Shown here: one piece after another, positions 1-8,570 of the stretch
Layout: every line of letters begins with the position of its first letter
Numbering within the stretch: position 1 is the first letter of the stretch
NCBI GenBank assembly: GCA_945897475.1
Contig: CAMDFL010000026.1
Span: 1 to 36,790 of the forward strand
Direction of reading: 5' to 3'
DNA: 36,790 bases
DNA from: Bordetella parapertussis
GTDB lineage: Bacteria; Pseudomonadota; Gammaproteobacteria; Burkholderiales; SG8-39
Position numbers and translations under genes: made by a program
The notes under the pieces: model-generated
Database searches by the model: none
Told to the model about the DNA's origin: nothing
What the model saw: the letters and a program-made list of their open reading frames with translations, nothing else

Positions 1-394
1 TACGGCGCAACCAGCCACTGACCGTTTCAGACCTGACCGAGTTGGAGCGGATGCTGGTCGAGGCCGGTGGCTCACCAGAGGTCATCAAACTGGCTACCGA
101 GCAGAACCACGGGCTGGGAATCTTTATCCGGTTTTGGTGGGACTCGACAGGGAAACGGCCAAGCAGGCGTTCAGTCAGTTTGTGGTGGGCACCACGGCGA
201 CTGCCAGTCAATTGGAGTTCATTGACCTGATCGTGCAGTACCTGACCGAGAACGGCACCATGGATGCAGCGCGGCTGTATGAGTCACCGTTTACGGACAT
301 CAGTCAGCAGGGACCGGAAGCGGTGTTTCCCGTGGCGAAGGTCACGGAGTTGGTGCGGGTGCTGGATGACATTCGGGAACGGGCAAGGGCTTGA
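1..394 (+). pseudogene. hsdR: type I restriction enzyme R subunit, C-terminal end, frameshifted and cut by window edge
   Basis: The first 131 bases in frame 3 encode a stretch ending in TEQNHGLGIFIR, and frame 2 from base 134 continues with LVGLDRETAKQAFSQF and ends with an LYESPFTDI segment before the TGA at 392-394. Both parts match the C-terminal helical region of HsdR/EcoEI-type R subunits, which contacts the methylase core. The two halves are joined only if one base is missing near position 132 (CGG-TT-TTG), so the reading frame is broken by a one-base deletion or a sequencing error. Motor and nuclease domains lie outside the window. No hsdM or hsdS is seen here. Family call is fairly sure; whether the frameshift is biological is not. 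Confidence 0.7.
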
Positions 395-684
395 CAGTCT
401 CGTGCCGATGCGTATCAAGCTAAATGCTTAAAGCAAACTTTCTGCGATGGTTCAACCGAAGTTTTTGGAAGGCTTTCAGTTCTGGCACTTTGCCAATTTG
501 GATTCCAAAATCAGAGGCTGAAAAAAAGGGTCTGTTAGAGGAAGTCTATGGAAACATAGTGTCTGCACGCTATGCACCCGGCATTCCTGAAATTGAATTG
601 GTAATGAACAAAGGGCAGCACCGTGTTGTTACTGTGGTATCAGCGCCGCGTTGTAATTGCGGCGCCTGGTTGCGGCCTCAATGC
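395..684. other. gene-poor, AT-richer stretch between hsdR end and amidohydrolase
   Basis: About 290 bases lie between the hsdR stop and the 3' end of the minus-strand amidohydrolase. A 106-codon open frame starts at 424 and overlaps the amidohydrolase end antisense. It has no convincing ribosome-binding site and I recognise no family, so I do not call it a gene. A perfect 7-bp inverted repeat (GCGCCGC / GCGGCGC, 643-665, 9-base loop) sits just beyond the amidohydrolase stop. It could be a rho-independent-like stem, but no T-run follows it on the minus strand. Confidence 0.4.
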
Positions 685-1767
685 TCAAGCCGCTTTGGCC
701 AATTGCAGGACATCAATGTCGAAAAGCTTTGCGACGTTGGTTGAGAGAAGCTTGGTTTTGATATCGGCAGGCAGGTGTCCCAGATTTTTTTCGATAAAGC
801 GTTTGGAATTAGGCCAGGTCGAGTTTTGATGCGGGTAGTCGTTGGACCACATGCAGTTGTCCTGGCCCCACCAGCTGAATTCCTGCCCCGCCACCGCATC
901 CCTGAAGAACGTGCCGAAGATCTGATCCTTGTAATATTCGCTGGGATCTTTGCTGATGGGCGGAGGGTTGACTGCGCGGAATCTGCGGTAGTAGTAATCC
1001 CATTGCTGCAGCATGAAGGGCAGCCAGCCGATTTCATTTTCCACGCTGACGATTTTCAAGCCCGGGTGACGCTCCAGTACGCCATAGAAAATAATTTCGA
1101 ACAAGGCGCTGGTGATTTCGGCAATCTTCAGGTTCACACTCGACCGGTAATGTTCCACTCCCCGGGTGTTGAAATAGCTTTTATCCTTGTGATAGCCGTG
1201 GCCGGTGAGAATATGCAGAGTCACCGGCATGTTTAGCGATGCGGAGGCAGCCCAGAATTTATCGTAATGTGCCGAATGAAATGGCAGGTCCGCATGCGGC
1301 GCCTGCCAGATGATTGATCCTTTCATGCCGGCTTTGGCGCAACGTTCCAATTCGCGAACCGCGACATCTACGTCGTAAATGGAGATTGCCGCGATACCGA
1401 CCAGACGCTCTGGCGCCACGCGGATGTAGTCAATCAGCCAGTCGTTGTAGGCGCGAAAGCAGGCTTCCTGCAGCTTTGCATCATCCATGCCGAACACCGG
1501 TAACAGATGCGTGGGGTACAGCACCTCGGCGCTGACACCGTCGGTGCCCATTTCGCTCAGGCGCGCATGGGGGTCGCTGCCGCCCGGGTGCGTCTGAAAT
1601 CCCTCGCCAACCTTGAGCTCGGGAAATTGCGGGGCGGCGTCGCGCATCGATGCGGGCACGCGCTCCTTCAATATCATCGCAGGCTCAATCACGTGCGAGT
1701 CAGCGGAAATTAGAATTTCGTGTTTCGAAAGTATTTCATCCTTCGTGGTATCTGCTATCGTTGACAT
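685..1767 (-). CDS. amidohydrolase family 2 metal-dependent hydrolase/decarboxylase
   Basis: The 360-residue cytosolic protein belongs to the amidohydrolase-2 (ACMSD-like) TIM-barrel group. Residues 20-29 read ISADSHVIEP, the first strand with the family's D/H metal-site positions. A His-rich segment (HILTGHGYHKD) lies mid-protein, and the C-terminal SNDYPHQNSTWP holds the conserved Asp-Tyr-Pro-His found in this family. Members hydrolyse or decarboxylate aromatic and other carboxylated substrates; the substrate here is unknown. The ATG at 1767 is preceded by GGGAGA at good spacing. It is divergent from the Bug gene at 1833 with only 65 bases between, which suggests a shared control region and a possible link between uptake of an organic acid and its breakdown (inference). 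Confidence 0.85.
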   Translation of the reverse strand: MSTIADTTKDEILSKHEILISADSHVIEPAMILKERVPASMRDAAPQFPELKVGEGFQTHPGGSDPHARLSEMGTDGVSAEVLYPTHLLPVFGMDDAKLQEACFRAYNDWLIDYIRVAPERLVGIAAISIYDVDVAVRELERCAKAGMKGSIIWQAPHADLPFHSAHYDKFWAASASLNMPVTLHILTGHGYHKDKSYFNTRGVEHYRSSVNLKIAEITSALFEIIFYGVLERHPGLKIVSVENEIGWLPFMLQQWDYYYRRFRAVNPPPISKDPSEYYKDQIFGTFFRDAVAGQEFSWWGQDNCMWSNDYPHQNSTWPNSKRFIEKNLGHLPADIKTKLLSTNVAKLFDIDVLQLAKAA

Positions 1768-1832
1768 TCAAAGTCTCCCGCGTGATTTTGAAAAAAAACT
1801 TGGCCCGGTAGATTCTAATATGGGAGGGGTTT

Positions 1833-2822
1833 ATGCGTTGGTCTTGGATGTATTGTCATTGCTGCGTGTTACTGGTGACGCTCGCATTGCCGCTAGGGAC
1901 CGGCGCCGCACTTGCCCAATCCGGTGCCTGGCCGACCAAGCCGGTGCGCTTCATCGTGCCCTTCACACCAGGTGGCGCCAACGATTTGTTGCCGCGTATT
2001 TTCGCCGAGCGCTTGCAGGGCCTGGGCCAACCGGTGGTGGTGGAAAACCGGCCCGGCGCCGGCAACAACGTTGGCACCTCGTATGTTGCCAGTCAGCCGG
2101 CGGATGGTCACACCCTGCTGCTTGCGTCAGTGGCTCACGTCGTCAATGTGAATTTCTTCGCCAAACTTTCCTACGATCCTATCAAGGACTTCGCACCGAT
2201 TACTCTGGTGGCGACCATTCCGTTCGTGATGACGGTCAATTCGGCATTAGGTGTGCATTCGCTCAAGGAGCTGATAGCGGTGTTGCGCTCGAAACCTGGT
2301 TCGCCGTATGCCACCGCTGGTATCGGCACCTCGCATCACCTGGGCGCGGAGATGCTGAAAACCCAGACTGGATTAGACCTCACCCATATTCCCTACAAAG
2401 GGGCGGCCGGCATCGTACCCGCGCTACTGGCGAACGAAGTTACCTTCTCGATCGCCTCCATCAGTACGCTGGTGCCACATTTCAAGTCGGGAAAACTGCG
2501 CGCGCTGGCCGTGACCAACAGCGAGCGCACGCAGCTACTGCCCGATGTGCCGACCATGGCCGATGCCGGCGGATTGCCGGGTTATGCGCTGGATGTCTGG
2601 TTCGGCGTGATGGCCCCCGCCGGAACGCCCCGCCCCATCATCGATCGCTTGAATAGCGAGATCAACGCCATCGTGCGTGATCAGAATGTGGTGCGCGAGA
2701 AACTAGCACCGGTCGGCCTGTCGCCAGTCGGCACCACGCCCGAGCGCTATATGGAAGTGTTGAAAGGTGACCTGGCGAAATACATCCGAATTGCCAAGGA
2801 AGCGAATATAAAACCTGAGTAG
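1833..2822 (+). CDS. Bug-family tripartite tricarboxylate transporter substrate-binding protein
   Basis: The 329-residue protein has an N-terminal signal peptide ending near AALAQ (about residue 29). The Bug signature blocks follow: RFIVPFTPGGAND near the start, a VVENRPGAGNN segment, YDPIKDFAPI, IPYKGAAG, GKLRALAVTNS and LPDVPTMADAGG. Bug (TctC) proteins are two-lobed periplasmic receptors for carboxylates and related small molecules. They normally deliver to TctAB permeases or act as sensors. A strong GGGAGGGG lies just upstream of the ATG. No TctA or TctB gene is in the window. Length is normal for the family. The ligand cannot be inferred. Confidence 0.93.
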   Translation: MRWSWMYCHCCVLLVTLALPLGTGAALAQSGAWPTKPVRFIVPFTPGGANDLLPRIFAERLQGLGQPVVVENRPGAGNNVGTSYVASQPADGHTLLLASVAHVVNVNFFAKLSYDPIKDFAPITLVATIPFVMTVNSALGVHSLKELIAVLRSKPGSPYATAGIGTSHHLGAEMLKTQTGLDLTHIPYKGAAGIVPALLANEVTFSIASISTLVPHFKSGKLRALAVTNSERTQLLPDVPTMADAGGLPGYALDVWFGVMAPAGTPRPIIDRLNSEINAIVRDQNVVREKLAPVGLSPVGTTPERYMEVLKGDLAKYIRIAKEANIKPE

Positions 2823-2894
2823 CGACTGCTGCCCCGCGTGCAGATCGAGAATTGCGTCTCAAGCGCTTGGGTGGCCCCTGTCAGGAAGTTGCTT

Positions 2895-3872
2895 CTACTC
2901 CGGCTGAATACCGGTGCGCTTGAACATCACTGCGGCCAGTTCATTGGCTTTGATGAACTGGGCTGCAAATTCCTCCGGCGACGATGGCGATAGTATCTGG
3001 CCGCGTGATTCCAGCTTGGCGCGCGTGGCGGGATCGAGTACTGTTTTGTGAATTGCCGCATTGATCCGCTGCACCGCAGGACGCGGCATGCCCGCCGGCC
3101 CAAGCACCCAGATGCCCCCCTCGAGGTGCTCGTATTGCGGCACCGCTTCGTTGACCGTCGGCACGTCTGGTAGTTCCGCGAATCGCTTTGCGCCGAACAC
3201 CGCGAGCACTTTTATTTTTCCGGCCTTCACCTGGCTCATGATCGGCGCCAGCGGCAATGCGGCCAGCGGGATCTGATTGCCTACCAGATTCACGGTAATC
3301 GGTCCGCCGCCCTTGAACGGGACATGCACCCAGCTGGCGCCAACCAAGCGCGCGATCTCTTCCATGGCGAGGTGAGTGGAACCTGCGACCGCGGTGGTGC
3401 CGTAGGAAAGTTTGCCTGGATTGGCACGGGCGTAGTCGATCAAATCACGCAGCGAATTGGGCGCAAATGCCGCGCTCGCCGCGATGGACAGCAATGTTTC
3501 GGCCGGAGCAATGATAGGCGTGAAGTCTTTCACGGGGTCGTAGGGTAAGTTTCTGGTGGAAAATTTTGACAGGGCGTGTGTGGTGCCGACGGTGAACATG
3601 AAGGTGTATCCATCTGGCGCCGCGCGCGCCACTTGCAGCGCGCCGATCTGTCCTCCGGCGCCGCCGCGATTTTCGATCACGAATGGCTGACCGAGCTCTT
3701 CGCTCGCTTTTGGTGCGATGTCGCGTGTGGCCAGATCTATCGCGCCGCCCGGCTCGTAGGGAACGACTACCCTGAGTGGTTTAACGGGATAGGTCTGGGA
3801 AATAGCCACGTTCGACGCGACGACGCCTAGCATCAGCGCCGCGTAGAGTGTATTGACGGAACCGGTGCTCAT
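2895..3872 (-). CDS. Bug-family substrate-binding protein
   Basis: This is a periplasmic TctC-like receptor with a signal peptide ending near VAISQ and the motifs VVPYEPGGAIDLA, VIENRGGAGG, LPYDPVKDFTPII, VHVPFKGGGP and LPDVPTVNEA. I chose the ATG at 3872 rather than the in-frame ATG four codons earlier (3884), because GGAGG sits five bases before the inner ATG and would lie inside the longer version. That gives 325 residues. The C-terminus ends GIQPE, as in many Bug proteins. It lies downstream of another minus-strand Bug gene (4157-5128) across a 284-base gap that carries a short repeat. Confidence 0.93.
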   Translation of the reverse strand: MSTGSVNTLYAALMLGVVASNVAISQTYPVKPLRVVVPYEPGGAIDLATRDIAPKASEELGQPFVIENRGGAGGQIGALQVARAAPDGYTFMFTVGTTHALSKFSTRNLPYDPVKDFTPIIAPAETLLSIAASAAFAPNSLRDLIDYARANPGKLSYGTTAVAGSTHLAMEEIARLVGASWVHVPFKGGGPITVNLVGNQIPLAALPLAPIMSQVKAGKIKVLAVFGAKRFAELPDVPTVNEAVPQYEHLEGGIWVLGPAGMPRPAVQRINAAIHKTVLDPATRAKLESRGQILSPSSPEEFAAQFIKANELAAVMFKRTGIQPE

Positions 3873-3902
3873 GATCGCCTCCATTTTTGACTCGTCGAAA
3901 TT

Positions 3903-3978
3903 TATTCACCGTATTATTCCACTCATGAATTATTCCCCACGCTGATTATTCCCGACACTTTTTATTCCCCCCATTTCC
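3903..3978. repeat. 16-bp imperfect tandem repeat with TTATTCC core
   Basis: TATTC recurs at 3903, 3915, 3931, 3947 and 3963, the last four exactly 16 bases apart. On the minus strand the core reads GGAATAA. The same string contains the stop codon of the upstream Bug gene (TTGGAATAA at 4157) and recurs once more near 4075. The array sits between two minus-strand Bug genes and upstream of the start at 3872, so it could be a degenerate gene-end duplication or a regulatory array. Only the spacing is certain. Confidence 0.5.
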
Positions 3979-4156
3979 CTTTCGCGGGGAATCCAGCGCA
4001 ATAGCTGCGTCTCGGGAGAAAATTATGAACTTGTGACTTCGATGGCGGGCGATGTGCGTAATTCGTGGATTATTCCAGCTTGAGAGGTCTGACTGTACAA
4101 GTTACAGCTCTGGCCTGGGTGAGCAAGGCATAGTCCGCATTGCTCGAAGCGTATTC

Positions 4157-5128
4157 TTATTCCAACTTCACTCCGGTCTCGCTTAAAATTTTCGCCCAAT
4201 AAGGCGGGGCCAGACGAATGTGATCCGCTGCCTCCTGCGGCGTGCTGGGGGTCATGTCGATGCCAAACGCCGCATATTTGTCGCGCACGCCAGGTGATTT
4301 CAGCATGGCGGTGGTCTCAGTGTTCAGCCGCTCGACGATAGGCCGTGGCAGGCCTGCGGGACCTACCAGACTGAACCACGAAATAATGTCGAATCCTGGC
4401 ACGCCCTGTTCGGCTACGGTTGGCAAATCGGGAAACGATGAGCTGCGCTTGATTCCCGAGACAGCGATCGCCCGTAACTTCCCCGATTTGAAATTCGGAA
4501 TCGAGGTTTGTCCGCCGGAGAACATCACCTGTACCTGGCCGGCCAGAAGATCGGTCATTGCCTGTGCCGTACCCTTGTAGGGCACGTGCACCATGTCGAT
4601 TCCAAAGTGCTTGTTCAGTACTTCGCCGGCAATGTGGTTGCCCGTTCCCTGGCCAAACGAGGCATAGCTCAATTTGCCCCGGTTCGACTTGGCGTAGGCG
4701 ATCAATTCCTGCAAGGAAGTCGCGGGGAGCGAAGGGTGCAACACCAAGTAGTAAGGGACAACGAAAATCATGGTGATAGGCGAAAAATCTTTCACCGGAT
4801 CGTAAGGCAGTTGCTTTTGCGCGAGTGTTGCCAACACCAGTCCTGCTTCGGTGGCGAGCATCAGGGTGTAGCCATCGGACGCTGAACGTGCCACCGCCTC
4901 GCCGGCGATGACCTGGCTGCCGCCGGGACGATTCTCAACCACCACCGTTTGACCCATACGATCGCTGAGGTGCTGGCTTAACAGCCGCGCGAATCCATCG
5001 GCGAGGCCGCCAGGCTGCAGGGGTACGATGAGACGAATGGGCTTGGCGGGGTAGGGTTGTGCATGCGCGGCACCGATGCCAATCATCATTGCGACAATCA
5101 AAATAACCGACGGCATTAGTTTGCTCAT
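4157..5128 (-). CDS. Bug-family substrate-binding protein
   Basis: The 323-residue periplasmic receptor has a signal peptide ending at GAAHAQ, then PIRLIVPLQPGG, VVENRPGGSQ, LPYDPVKDFSPIT, VHVPYKGTAQ, GKLRAIAVSG and FPDLPTVAEQG. The open frame could extend upstream to 5350, but the extra 74 codons lack Bug similarity and would overlap the divergent gene. The ATG at 5128 opens directly onto the signal peptide and is preceded by GGGAG about nine bases away. The 146-base gap to the divergent Bug gene at 5275 must hold both promoters. The ligand is unknown. Confidence 0.93.
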   Translation of the reverse strand: MSKLMPSVILIVAMMIGIGAAHAQPYPAKPIRLIVPLQPGGLADGFARLLSQHLSDRMGQTVVVENRPGGSQVIAGEAVARSASDGYTLMLATEAGLVLATLAQKQLPYDPVKDFSPITMIFVVPYYLVLHPSLPATSLQELIAYAKSNRGKLSYASFGQGTGNHIAGEVLNKHFGIDMVHVPYKGTAQAMTDLLAGQVQVMFSGGQTSIPNFKSGKLRAIAVSGIKRSSSFPDLPTVAEQGVPGFDIISWFSLVGPAGLPRPIVERLNTETTAMLKSPGVRDKYAAFGIDMTPSTPQEAADHIRLAPPYWAKILSETGVKLE

Positions 5129-5274
5129 GCTCAGGCGCTCCCGTGAATGTTGGCGCCAGTGTAGCTGTCTCGGGAAAAAATCGCCGATTGCCCTCATAAT
5201 ACGAGACGCAGTTTCTCGGGCAGCGGTGTGTGCGGAAATTTGCCATAACGATGAATCGGATAAGGAGGCGCGTG

Positions 5275-6240
5275 ATGAAGCGATGCAATTGGTGTCTATT
5301 GGCCATGCTGATATTTTCGACTGCCGCGATGGCGCAGTCCTGGCCGACACCGGGCCGAGAACTTAAAATAGTCGTTGGCTATCCCCCTGGAAGCGGCGCC
5401 GATACCGGCGTACGATTTTTGTCGGCGAAGCTCGCTGAGCTGACTGGTCATCCGGTGATTGTCGAGAATCGCGCAGGCATGATCAGCTCGCTGGGGGCCG
5501 ACGCCGTGGCCAAGGCAAAACCGGATGGTCATACGATCCTGCTCGCATCCGCGAGCTCTTCGCATGCGGCGAATTTGGTTTTGTTCAAGAAATTGCCCTA
5601 CGATCCGGTGAAAGATTTCACCCCGGTAACCACGCTTTACCGCACGACATTCTTTTTGATGGTCAACGCCAAGTCGCCGCACCGCAACGTTGCCGAGCTC
5701 ACCGCGGCGATGCGTGCCGCAGGCAACAAGGCGAGTTACGGTTATGGCAGCCCGCCTGCGCTTGCGTCGGCCGAGTTATATAAGCATCGCTTGGGCCTCC
5801 AAGCGGTCGGCATTTCCTACAAGACCTCGGCTGCGACCCTGCCTGAGATGTACAGCGGCGCGCTTGATTTTCAGTTCATCGACGCCAATTTCGGGACCTC
5901 GCAACTTCGCGCCGGGAAATTACGCGCGCTTGCCATCACCTCCGGTCAGCGCTCCAGTATTCTGGATCTGCCAACCATGGCCGAGTCCGCCAATATTCCT
6001 GGATTCGACATTGCGCCTTGGTGGGGGGTGTTCCTGCCTGCAGGGGCTGCGCAGCCGGTGGTCGCCCGACTGGAGGCTTGGTTCAATCAGATCGTGCAGA
6101 TGGAAGACACACGCAAGTATTGGGCAGGTAACGGATCGGAACCGCTGCCGGGTAATCAAAAATTTCTGGCCGAACTTCTGAGTCAGGAAATTCGTAAATG
6201 GGCTGAGCTGGCAAAGATCGCGAATATTCAGCCTGAGTAG
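5275..6240 (+). CDS. Bug-family substrate-binding protein
   Basis: The 321-residue receptor has a signal peptide ending at AAMAQS, then LKIVVGYPPGSGAD, VIVENRAGM, LPYDPVKDFTPVT, GKLRALAITSGQ and LDLPTMAESA. The usual PYKG block is changed to ISYKTSAA, and the GGxxD of most Bug proteins is GSGAD, so the binding pocket may differ from its neighbours. Start choice: AAGGAGG lies six bases before the ATG at 5275, while the longer in-frame starts at 5230 and 5251 have no such site. It converges on the minus-strand Bug gene across a 42-bp repeat array. Confidence 0.92.
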   Translation: MKRCNWCLLAMLIFSTAAMAQSWPTPGRELKIVVGYPPGSGADTGVRFLSAKLAELTGHPVIVENRAGMISSLGADAVAKAKPDGHTILLASASSSHAANLVLFKKLPYDPVKDFTPVTTLYRTTFFLMVNAKSPHRNVAELTAAMRAAGNKASYGYGSPPALASAELYKHRLGLQAVGISYKTSAATLPEMYSGALDFQFIDANFGTSQLRAGKLRALAITSGQRSSILDLPTMAESANIPGFDIAPWWGVFLPAGAAQPVVARLEAWFNQIVQMEDTRKYWAGNGSEPLPGNQKFLAELLSQEIRKWAELAKIANIQPE

Positions 6241-6282
6241 CGCAGTTTGAAATGCTTGGAAGTTAAAAAAATAACGTACAAG

Positions 6283-6408
6283 ATGTAATAAGAATGGGTG
6301 TTACAACGATAAACTAATCCTGAAATGTAATAAGAATGAGTGTTACGACGATAAACCAATCCTGAAATGTAATAAGAACGATTATTACAAAGGTAAGCTA
6401 ATCCTGTT
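6283..6408. repeat. three exact-period 42-bp tandem copies spanning a stop codon
   Basis: Copies start at 6283, 6325 and 6367, each 42 bases long with a handful of differences. Every copy opens with ATGTAATAAGAA and ends near AATCCTG. Copy 3 runs into the convergent Bug gene, so on the minus strand each copy begins CAGGATT(A/G)G; in copy 3 this is the last Gln, Asp and stop codon of that gene. Copy 3 also holds a perfect inverted repeat GTAATAA (6369-6375) / TTATTAC (6382-6388) with a six-base loop; in copies 1 and 2 it is partly decayed. This looks like an amplified gene end. Confidence 0.85.
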
Positions 6409-7372
6409 GTGGAATACGCGCATCACGAACTATCTGTTGAAACGTAGCGATATCGCGAAGATATCGGGCGGAAAACTGGTCCGGTGTGGTGCTAGGCGGC
6501 TCGAACCCGCCGGCGGCGAGGCGCTCCTGCAAATCGGGCATGGCAAGAACGCGGCTTGTGTCGCGCTGAATCTGGGCAAGGATCTCGCGGGGCATTCCCG
6601 CCGGTGCGTACAAGCCGATGTAGCCTGAGTATTCGAAGCCGGGCAGGCTTTCCGCGATGGTCGGTACGCCGGGAAAAATTGCGGCGCGGGTAAGTTTGGT
6701 CACCCCCAGTGCGCGCAACTTGCCGGACTTGACGTGCGCCACCACCGCCGAGGGCGGCATGATGGCCGCCTGCACCTCATTGGCAAGGAGCGCTGGTATG
6801 GCCTGCGCGTCGCCCTTGTAGGGCACGTGCAGCATATCGATGCCGGCTCGACCTTTTAGCTGTTCGGTGACCAGATGCGGCGCCACGCCGATCCCGGTGG
6901 AGCCATAGGCGATGACGCCCGGCTTCGACTTCGCATACTCAATCAGCGCATTGACGCTGCCTGCCGGTAGTTTCGCATTCACGGCGAGTACCAAATACGA
7001 AGAGGTGAGCTGAGCGACCGGAACGAAGTCCTTGACCGCATCGTAGGGCAGGGTGCGATACAGTGCGGGGCTCAATGCCAGCGCGTTGGAAGTGCCAAGC
7101 ATCGAGTAACCATCTGGGGCCGACTTGGCGATGGCATCGGCGCCAATGTTGCCGCCGGCTCCCGCGCGATTGTCGATCACCACGGAATGCCGCCAAAGCT
7201 CGGAGAGCTTCTGCGCGATCGAGCGGACGCCCGTGTCCACAGCGCCACCCGCAGGGAAGGGCACCACAATGCGCACCGGTTTTTGTGGGTAGCCTTGAGC
7301 GATCGCGAGTGAACTCATCAAGGACAGTAGCGGCGCGCTGACCCACAACATCGACCCTGCAAGTCTTTTCAT
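6398..7372 (-). CDS. Bug-family substrate-binding protein
   Basis: The 324-residue periplasmic receptor has a signal peptide ending at SLAIAQ, then VRIVVPFPAGGAVD, VIDNRAGAGGN, LPYDAVKDFVPVA, LHVPYKGDAQ, GKLRALGVTKL and FPGVPTIAESLP. The ATG at 7372 has GGAG eight bases upstream; the TTG two codons earlier (7378) is too close to that site. The last codons and the stop lie inside the 42-bp tandem repeat. A remnant of another Bug gene (7433-7585) lies directly upstream in the same orientation, which suggests a past tandem Bug pair. Confidence 0.93.
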   Translation of the reverse strand: MKRLAGSMLWVSAPLLSLMSSLAIAQGYPQKPVRIVVPFPAGGAVDTGVRSIAQKLSELWRHSVVIDNRAGAGGNIGADAIAKSAPDGYSMLGTSNALALSPALYRTLPYDAVKDFVPVAQLTSSYLVLAVNAKLPAGSVNALIEYAKSKPGVIAYGSTGIGVAPHLVTEQLKGRAGIDMLHVPYKGDAQAIPALLANEVQAAIMPPSAVVAHVKSGKLRALGVTKLTRAAIFPGVPTIAESLPGFEYSGYIGLYAPAGMPREILAQIQRDTSRVLAMPDLQERLAAGGFEPPSTTPDQFSARYLRDIATFQQIVRDARIPQQD

Positions 7373-7432
7373 TTCCAATTCTCCATCCGTTCCACTGCCA
7401 CCAAAGCCATCCCACCACCAGGATTCAAAGAG

Positions 7433-7585
7433 CTATTGCGGCTGAATGCCAGCTGCTTTGAGAATACGGTCCCACTGCGCGGCTTCCTCCTCTACGATTC
7501 GGGTGAGATCGCGCGAGCCGAGGTTGCTGATTTTCAAGCCGGCTTTCTGGATGGCGGCGGTGGTTTCGGGCAGCGCGATGATCCT
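7433..7585 (-). pseudogene. 3' fragment of a Bug-family gene (last ~50 codons)
   Basis: On the minus strand, the 50 codons before a TAG at 7433-7435 read ALPETTAAIQKAGLKI, then SRDLTRIVEEEAAQWDRIL and finally KAAGIQPQ. This is the typical C-terminal helix of Bug proteins, which often end KAAGI(K/Q)PE or PQ. Going further upstream the frame hits a TGA about two codons later, and the ABC permease stop lies at 7605, so the first ~270 codons are gone. No start codon or ribosome-binding site serves it. It is too short to fold as a receptor and is best read as the relic of a deletion that joined a Bug gene to the ABC operon. Confidence 0.8.
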
Positions 7586-7604
7586 GCGTCATTCGCGCTC
7601 GAAC

Positions 7605-8570
7605 TCAGGCGCGCACTTCCTGTCTCTGAAACGACATATAAGACGCCGAAAACACGATGATCATGGCGGCGACAAGACCGGTCACCTGGGGCCAGATTAG
7701 CAGAAGACTCTGTACGAAGGACAGCGGCGCGCCGGCCACCGCGCCGCGCACCTGGCTTGCGAACACCACGCCGAAGGTGCGGGTCGCCGGTTGCAGGATG
7801 CCTACCACCGCTTCGCCGAACAAAGTGGCGGGCGACAGGCGTGCGAGTGTTTGCTGCAAGCCTATTTGTTGCGGATTGGGGATTCCCAGGAGCAGGGCTA
7901 CTTCGTTGGCGGGATAGACTATCTCGGCGATGAAGCGACCCATCAGCGGCCATAGCAGGCTTAGCAACAGCCACGCGCCAATCGCTGTCATCGCCGAGGT
8001 GGCTGGGGAGCGGCAGGCCACCGAGCACAGCATGGCCAACGACAGCCATACCCCGCCATAGGCCAGGGCGATTATGAGAAACACTACGCCGCGTGCAACC
8101 TCTTCGCCGCTAGGCGGCACACCCAGTCGATACAGGCCACGGCCGATGATCAAGAGCCACAAGCTCACCAGGGCAATGGCGAGTGTGGCCAGGCCGCCGG
8201 CGAACTTGCCCAGCAGCAGCGCATCCCGGTAGATCGGTTGCGCCAGCACTCGGCTCATGGTGCGGCGGTTGAATTCGCCGTTGATGCTGTCGAACCCCAG
8301 GCCAATGGCCATCAAGGGTATGAGAAATGCGAGCACTGAGAGAAACGAGGGCATCGATTCGCGCGCATCGGTAAATAAGCGCAAAAACAAAAAAGGGTCC
8401 GATGCGGTGGTGGTTCGCAGCCCCTGTATCGACATGAACACCGCGCCTATACCGGTGAGAAGTATCAGCCACTGCAGCACCAGCATGCGCGGGCTGCGAA
8501 GGTGGTCGGAGAACTCCTTCGCGAATACGATGCCGCAACCCTTCCAGGGGGAACCGCTACGCCGAGCCAT
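7605..8570 (-). CDS. ABC-2 type transport permease
   Basis: The 321-residue membrane protein has about six hydrophobic segments: near residues 30-50, 95-115, 140-165, 180-205, 215-235 and 290-312. The GLGFDSINGEFNRRTMSRVLAQP stretch, between the second and third segments, is a hallmark of NosY/GldF-like ABC-2 permeases. It would form the channel half of an exporter with the ATPase encoded just upstream. Its ATG at 8570 overlaps the end of the ATPase gene by 14 bases, implying coupled translation. The cargo is unknown; the NEW3 protein encoded first in the operon hints at envelope or sugar-related work. Confidence 0.88.
   Translation of the reverse strand: MARRSGSPWKGCGIVFAKEFSDHLRSPRMLVLQWLILLTGIGAVFMSIQGLRTTTASDPFLFLRLFTDARESMPSFLSVLAFLIPLMAIGLGFDSINGEFNRRTMSRVLAQPIYRDALLLGKFAGGLATLAIALVSLWLLIIGRGLYRLGVPPSGEEVARGVVFLIIALAYGGVWLSLAMLCSVACRSPATSAMTAIGAWLLLSLLWPLMGRFIAEIVYPANEVALLLGIPNPQQIGLQQTLARLSPATLFGEAVVGILQPATRTFGVVFASQVRGAVAGAPLSFVQSLLLIWPQVTGLVAAMIIVFSASYMSFQRQEVRA

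Noticed and set aside
424-744. 106-codon open frame as a small gene
   Set aside because: No ribosome site or recognisable family, and it overlaps the amidohydrolase end antisense.
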